Shown: one piece after another, positions 6,133 through 8,844 of the stretch
Layout of the letters: each line of letters begins with the position of its first letter
How positions within the stretch are numbered: the first letter of the stretch is position 1
Assembly: GCA_018065685.1 (NCBI GenBank)
Contig: JAGHSU010000170.1
Span: forward strand, 1-8,844
DNA length: 8,844 nucleotides
Direction: 5' to 3'
Source of the DNA: Candidatus Methanocorpusculum equi
GTDB taxonomy: Archaea; Halobacteriota; Methanomicrobia; Methanomicrobiales; Methanocorpusculaceae
Notes under the pieces: generated by a model
Databases searched by the model: none
Told to the model about the DNA's origin: nothing
The model's input: the letters and a program-made list of their open reading frames with translations, nothing else
Made by a program: the position numbers and the translations under genes

Positions 6133-7122
6133 GTCAAGGGTTGCCTGACCTTTTTTCGCATGAATTTTATCAAGACCCGCTTCAACCCGTTCTTTCATGA
6201 ATCCATGTTCTTCGCAGAGAAGTTCAATGACTTTATCTCTGTCAGCCTGGCGTTTTTCAATCGTATAGTCGGAGGTAACTTCCGGCGAGAGGAAATAACT
6301 GATAAGTTCTTCCGGTTCAGCTGCATTTTCCGACTCCCCGATACGCTCTTCAAATTTCCCGGCTTTCACAATTTTTATTGCTGTTTTCGGCCCGACGCCT
6401 GAGACCCCGCTGTTATAGTCTGTTCCGATGAGAAGAGCAGTCTGAATCAGTTCTTCGCGTGTCAGCCCGAGGTGTGCAAGTGTCTCTGCACATCTGATGC
6501 GCTCGGGATAGACAGAGTACACCTTCCCGCGGAGTCTGCGCTTTCCGGAGATGGTGACATTTCGGACCAGTGTTTCGCAGCCGAAGAGCAGTGAATCATA
6601 ATCCTGGGAAACCGAAAACGTAACATCGCCTTTCTGCGTCATAAATGCAGACTGTGCCTCTCCTTCACCCGGTGCCTGAATCCAGGCAATTCCAAGTGCA
6701 GTGAGGAGTTCTTTTGCGGAATCCCTGACGTATGCATCAACCTTTGAGGAGGCCATTGCATAGCGGTGTGCTTTTTCTTCATCTCCTTCCGCTACTGCGC
6801 GCGCCCACTCCTCTTTTGCATGTTCACGGACAGCACTCCGCTCTTCCAGTGTCTTTTCCTTAAATGCCGGAGGTTTTCCGTCAAAAACATACACAGGTGT
6901 TATATTTTTCTCAATCAGGTTTGCGCTGCGGAACAAAAGTCCGCTTAAATGCGAGGTTATCCGCCCCTCCTCATCCATGAGCGGCGCACCGTCAGCCTGG
7001 CGGATTCCTGATAAAAACTGGTAGAGGGCGTTGTATGCATCGACAGCAGCAACTCCCGCGAGGTTTTCCCAGCCCGGGTTTTCGATGCAGCCTTCCAGAA
7101 GCGCCCGGATGGCAACGCCCAT
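6121..7122 (-). CDS. fen: Flap endonuclease 1 (FEN1/XPG family)
   Basis: This 333-residue, full-length archaeal FEN1 is a structure-specific nuclease that removes 5' flaps during Okazaki fragment maturation and long-patch base excision repair. The metal-binding acids are in place: Asp28 ([11 protein letters not shown]), Asp81 (VYVFDGKPP), Glu153 and Glu155 (APGEGEAQ), Asp174 and Asp176 ([10 protein letters not shown]), and Asp235 (GTDYNSGV). A helix-hairpin-helix segment, [14 protein letters not shown] (239-252), follows. The last eight residues, QATLDSWF (326-333), are a textbook PCNA-interacting box ending at the very C-terminus. The start MGVAI is the conserved family start; the free N-terminus is part of the active-site region. 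The ATG follows directly on the TAA of the upstream small membrane-protein gene with no spacing, so translation is probably coupled; only a weak GGAT lies upstream as a possible Shine-Dalgarno. Confidence 0.97.
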   Translation of the reverse strand: MGVAIRALLEGCIENPGWENLAGVAAVDAYNALYQFLSGIRQADGAPLMDEEGRITSHLSGLLFRSANLIEKNITPVYVFDGKPPAFKEKTLEERSAVREHAKEEWARAVAEGDEEKAHRYAMASSKVDAYVRDSAKELLTALGIAWIQAPGEGEAQSAFMTQKGDVTFSVSQDYDSLLFGCETLVRNVTISGKRRLRGKVYSVYPERIRCAETLAHLGLTREELIQTALLIGTDYNSGVSGVGPKTAIKIVKAGKFEERIGESENAAEPEELISYFLSPEVTSDYTIEKRQADRDKVIELLCEEHGFMKERVEAGLDKIHAKKGQATLDSWF

Positions 7123-7437
7123 TTATCTGTACATCCGTGTTTTGAGGCTTTCGACGGTTTCGATGACAGTCTGGGTGGTTTTATCCTGTTTTGCAACAAG
7201 CTGTCTTCCCAGATCTTCCAGCACCGCGCGCATCTGCTTGTCGCACGCGCGCTGCTCCTCTCCAAGTTTGCGGATTCTGATAATGAGGTACAGAAACAGA
7301 CCGCCCAAAGCGAGGAGAAGAACGAGAACAGTGACTGCTATGACCGCATCCTGCCATAAGCGGCTGACTGTGATGATTCCTGATATCGCCATCAGAACAA
7401 TCAGAATCAGTTCCGGAATTACGTCTCTAATATTCAT
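7123..7437 (-). CDS. Small membrane protein with two TM helices and a charged C-terminal helix, co-operonic with FEN1
   Basis: I do not recognise a family for this 104-residue protein. Two hydrophobic segments (about 7-25 and 31-53) form a hairpin in the membrane. They are followed by RIRK and a charged stretch (about 55-104) with heptad-like hydrophobic spacing that may be a cytoplasmic coiled coil. By the positive-inside rule the coil side faces the cytoplasm. Its stop codon abuts the FEN1 start, so the two genes form an operon. It shares a 41-bp divergent promoter region with the A22 protease. The TATA position predicts a nearly leaderless mRNA. A role in DNA repair is not implied by sequence; co-transcription is the only link. 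Confidence 0.8.
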   Translation of the reverse strand: MNIRDVIPELILIVLMAISGIITVSRLWQDAVIAVTVLVLLLALGGLFLYLIIRIRKLGEEQRACDKQMRAVLEDLGRQLVAKQDKTTQTVIETVESLKTRMYR

Positions 7438-7441
7438 ATAC

Positions 7442-7470
7442 TTTAATTATGGTGACGACAAATAATTAAA
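7442..7470. promoter_or_regulatory. Overlapping divergent promoters built as an inverted repeat of two TATA boxes
   Basis: TTTAATTAT (7442-7450) and ATAATTAAA (7462-7470) form a perfect 9-bp inverted repeat separated by 11 bp. The left box is correctly placed to start plus-strand transcription near 7472 for the A22 protease (ATG 7479). The right box is placed to start minus-strand transcription near 7440 for the small membrane protein (ATG 7437). Each promoter reads across the other's TATA box. No Shine-Dalgarno is seen for either gene, in keeping with leaderless or short-leader starts. Confidence 0.65.
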
Positions 7471-7478
7471 TTAACTAT

Positions 7479-8438
7479 ATGACAGAGGAAAGAGAGCGTC
7501 CGGAAACCACCGGCAATGGTGGAAAAATATCCGGTATTGCGGCTTACGGCGGAATGGTCCTTCTTATGTTTATAGCAGAAGCTGCAGCTCTGCTGCTGAC
7601 AGGCCCCGCGCTTTCTGCCGGCATTCTGGCCTTTGATAACCCGGATTCACTCTGGAACGTGGCGCTATTCATCTTCCTGATGCTGTTGTTTACCGCCATC
7701 CTGCTCCTGTTAATCCGCAAAAAGGCGCAGAAAATTATCTCAATCATTATAGCGCTCTGTCTTCTGCTGTGTATATTTTACGTGGCGTTCGCTCTTCTTA
7801 TGCTGATTCCGGATATCCCGAAAGCTGCCGCATACGTGTTTTCCGGGGTTATCGGCGCTGCAGGGATTCTCCTTCTCTGGAAGTTTCCGGATTGGTATGT
7901 AATTGATATTATAGGGATTGTCATATGTGCAGGGTGTGCCTCTATCTTTGGCATCTCCTTATCTCCTCTGTTAGTCATCGTGCTGCTGCTGCTGTTAATT
8001 GTTTATGATTTCGTTTCGGTAAAGTATTCAAAGCACATGCTGACGCTGGCAGACGGAGTTATGAAGCAGAAGATGCCGATTATGCTCCTTGTCCCCAAAA
8101 CAAAGGGGTATTCGTACCGGAAGTCGGGTTATTCTGTTGCCAAAAAGCGGGAGGAACGAAGCGCATATATGATGGGCATGGGAGATATTATCATGCCCGC
8201 TATTCTAGTTATTTCTGCGCAGGTGTTTGCCTCCGGTATGGAGGTACTTGGAATATCCCTTCCTGCATTCGGCGCTCTCATCGGGTCTCTTATCGGCGTG
8301 ATTCTCTTATCTATTCCGATGAAATCCGGAAAACCGCAGCCCGGACTCCCGATTATCAACGGGTGTACAATTGCCGGATTTTTAATCTGCTGCGTGATTG
8401 CAGGAAGCTGGGACTGGATTTTTATCAGCGTGTTTTAA
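7479..8438 (+). CDS. Presenilin-like A22-family intramembrane aspartyl protease (COG3389)
   Basis: This 319-residue protein has about nine hydrophobic segments (near 20-40, 60-79, 85-110, 116-134, 140-158, 161-177, 231-252, 257-280 and 291-315). It carries the signature of the presenilin/signal-peptide-peptidase family: Tyr176-Asp177 (VYDFVSVKY) in the sixth segment and Gly-Met-Gly-Asp236 (GMGD) in the seventh. These give the two catalytic aspartates that cleave substrates within the membrane. The segment before the last helix reads QPGLPIING; the motif is PGLP where presenilin has PALP. A basic loop (about 207-230) separates the catalytic helices, as in relatives. The closest characterised kind of protein is the archaeal presenilin homologue from Methanoculleus marisnigri. 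The natural substrate in archaea is unknown. The gene stands alone, divergent from the FEN1 operon, with a leader of about seven bases and no Shine-Dalgarno. Confidence 0.93.
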   Translation: MTEERERPETTGNGGKISGIAAYGGMVLLMFIAEAAALLLTGPALSAGILAFDNPDSLWNVALFIFLMLLFTAILLLLIRKKAQKIISIIIALCLLLCIFYVAFALLMLIPDIPKAAAYVFSGVIGAAGILLLWKFPDWYVIDIIGIVICAGCASIFGISLSPLLVIVLLLLLIVYDFVSVKYSKHMLTLADGVMKQKMPIMLLVPKTKGYSYRKSGYSVAKKREERSAYMMGMGDIIMPAILVISAQVFASGMEVLGISLPAFGALIGSLIGVILLSIPMKSGKPQPGLPIINGCTIAGFLICCVIAGSWDWIFISVF

Positions 8439-8485
8439 TTCCGGTCAGTCATCTTTTATGGGTGCCGAGATGGGAATAAAAAAGA

Positions 8486-8525
8486 AATCTATTTATAGAT
8501 TCGATACGTACATTTAAGAGCACTA
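8486..8525 (+). promoter_or_regulatory. Promoter of tRNA-Gly
   Basis: ATTTATAG (8491-8498) serves as the TATA box and sits inside a 16-bp palindrome, AATCTAT-TT-ATAGATT (8486-8501). About 25 bases downstream is AGAGCACTA (8517-8525), the same presumed start region as at the tRNA-Val gene, leaving a short 5' leader before the mature tRNA end at 8540. Confidence 0.6.
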
Positions 8526-8539
8526 TTGCTTTAAGATTT

Positions 8540-8611
8540 GCACCGATAGTGTAGAGGTTATCACTAGGCGTTGCCAACGCCTAAACTCGGGTTCGAGTCC
8601 CGGTCGGTGCA
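8540..8611 (+). tRNA. tRNA-Gly(GCC)
   Basis: A complete 72-nt cloverleaf. The acceptor stem is GCACCGA (8540-8546) with TCGGTGC (8604-8610), then the discriminator A at 8611. The anticodon stem AGGCG/CGCCT encloses the loop TTGCCAA with anticodon GCC (8573-8575). The T-arm is TCGGG/CCCGG around TTCGAGT. The D-stem has three clear pairs. No intron is present and CCA is not encoded, as is common in archaea. Confidence 0.97.
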
Positions 8612-8613
8612 CT

Positions 8614-8636
8614 TATTTTTCTGATTTTGTTTTTCT
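8614..8636 (+). terminator. Oligo-T terminator of tRNA-Gly
   Basis: T5 runs at 8616-8620 and 8630-8634, in a T-rich context directly after the tRNA, fit the oligo-T termination signal used for short archaeal transcripts. Confidence 0.6.
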
Positions 8637-8708
8637 GAAAATTACATACCTTGTTTTGTTTATCTGTTTCGCGTATCGCATCTTTCCGTGTAGTATCCCG
8701 AAATTAGT

Positions 8709-8844
8709 TCAGTATTTATGTGATTCTGAATCGCATCCATCACACGCAGCCCAGAACCAGCTGTTCACGTAGTTCAGGATTCTTTCCGGCTTGAATGAAT
8801 ACCAGAACACCTCTCCCGGTGTTTTTCCCTCCAGACTCTTGTGT
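8709..8844 (-). CDS. C-terminal end of a probable DDE/integrase-core transposase, cut by window edge
   Basis: On the minus strand an open frame enters from the window edge (first full codon 8843-8841) and runs 44 residues to TGA at 8711-8709. It begins HKSLEGKTPGEVF, matching the H-x-[SA]-L-x-G-x-T-P-x-E pattern found near the C-terminus of many integrase-core (rve-type) transposases. An acidic/cysteine-containing tail, CDGCDSESHKY, follows. The family cannot be fixed from this fragment, nor whether the gene is intact. It lies about 100 bases downstream of tRNA-Gly and converges with it. I could not identify a terminal inverted repeat in 8612-8708. Confidence 0.6.
   Translation of the reverse strand, partial: HKSLEGKTPGEVFWYSFKPERILNYVNSWFWAACDGCDSESHKY

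Noticed and set aside
7031..7465. A plus-strand 144-residue open frame over the FEN1 start and the small membrane-protein gene
   Set aside because: It is antisense to two supported genes, shows no recognisable domain and no promoter in place.

Overview
The window is archaeal and most likely from a methanogen of the Methanomicrobiales or a close relative. The evidence is a FEN1-type flap endonuclease ending in a PCNA-binding box, a presenilin-like A22 membrane protease of the kind known from Methanoculleus, a CetZ/FtsZ-superfamily protein, TATA-type promoters sitting directly before leaderless starts, and tRNA genes without an encoded CCA. A Methanocorpusculum-like genus is a guess from memory and was not tested.

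Layout, left to right. Positions 1-50 hold the 5' part of a tRNA-Val(GAC) on the minus strand, cut by the window edge. Positions 144-3939 hold a tight three-gene minus-strand operon. In order of transcription it encodes a divergent CetZ-like protein with a long acidic tail, a bipartite repeat protein (acidic DVFEE repeats, then 15-residue GQRPK repeats), and an HD-superfamily phosphohydrolase. Positions 4133-5956 hold a single minus-strand AMP-forming acyl-CoA synthetase. Positions 6121-7437 hold a two-gene minus-strand operon: a small two-helix membrane protein, then FEN1, with the stop and start codons abutting. A divergent promoter of only 41 bp separates this operon from the plus-strand A22 protease (7479-8438). 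A plus-strand tRNA-Gly(GCC) follows at 8540-8611. The right edge (8709-8844) holds the C-terminal end of a probable transposase on the minus strand. No gap exceeds 300 bases; the longest (3940-4132 and 5957-6120) hold promoters, oligo-T terminators and two similar inverted-repeat elements.

The most interesting unit is the CetZ-like operon. The CetZ-like protein has lost the usual glycine-rich nucleotide-binding signature. Its tail carries the same short D[VI]FEE-type motif that is repeated five times in the protein encoded next. The two genes overlap as ATGA. An A9 run eight codons before the first gene's stop is placed so that a -1 slip would fuse the two proteins with no intervening stop. 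This suggests a filament- or scaffold-like system with a repetitive partner and a nucleotide hydrolase; the function is inferred, not shown.
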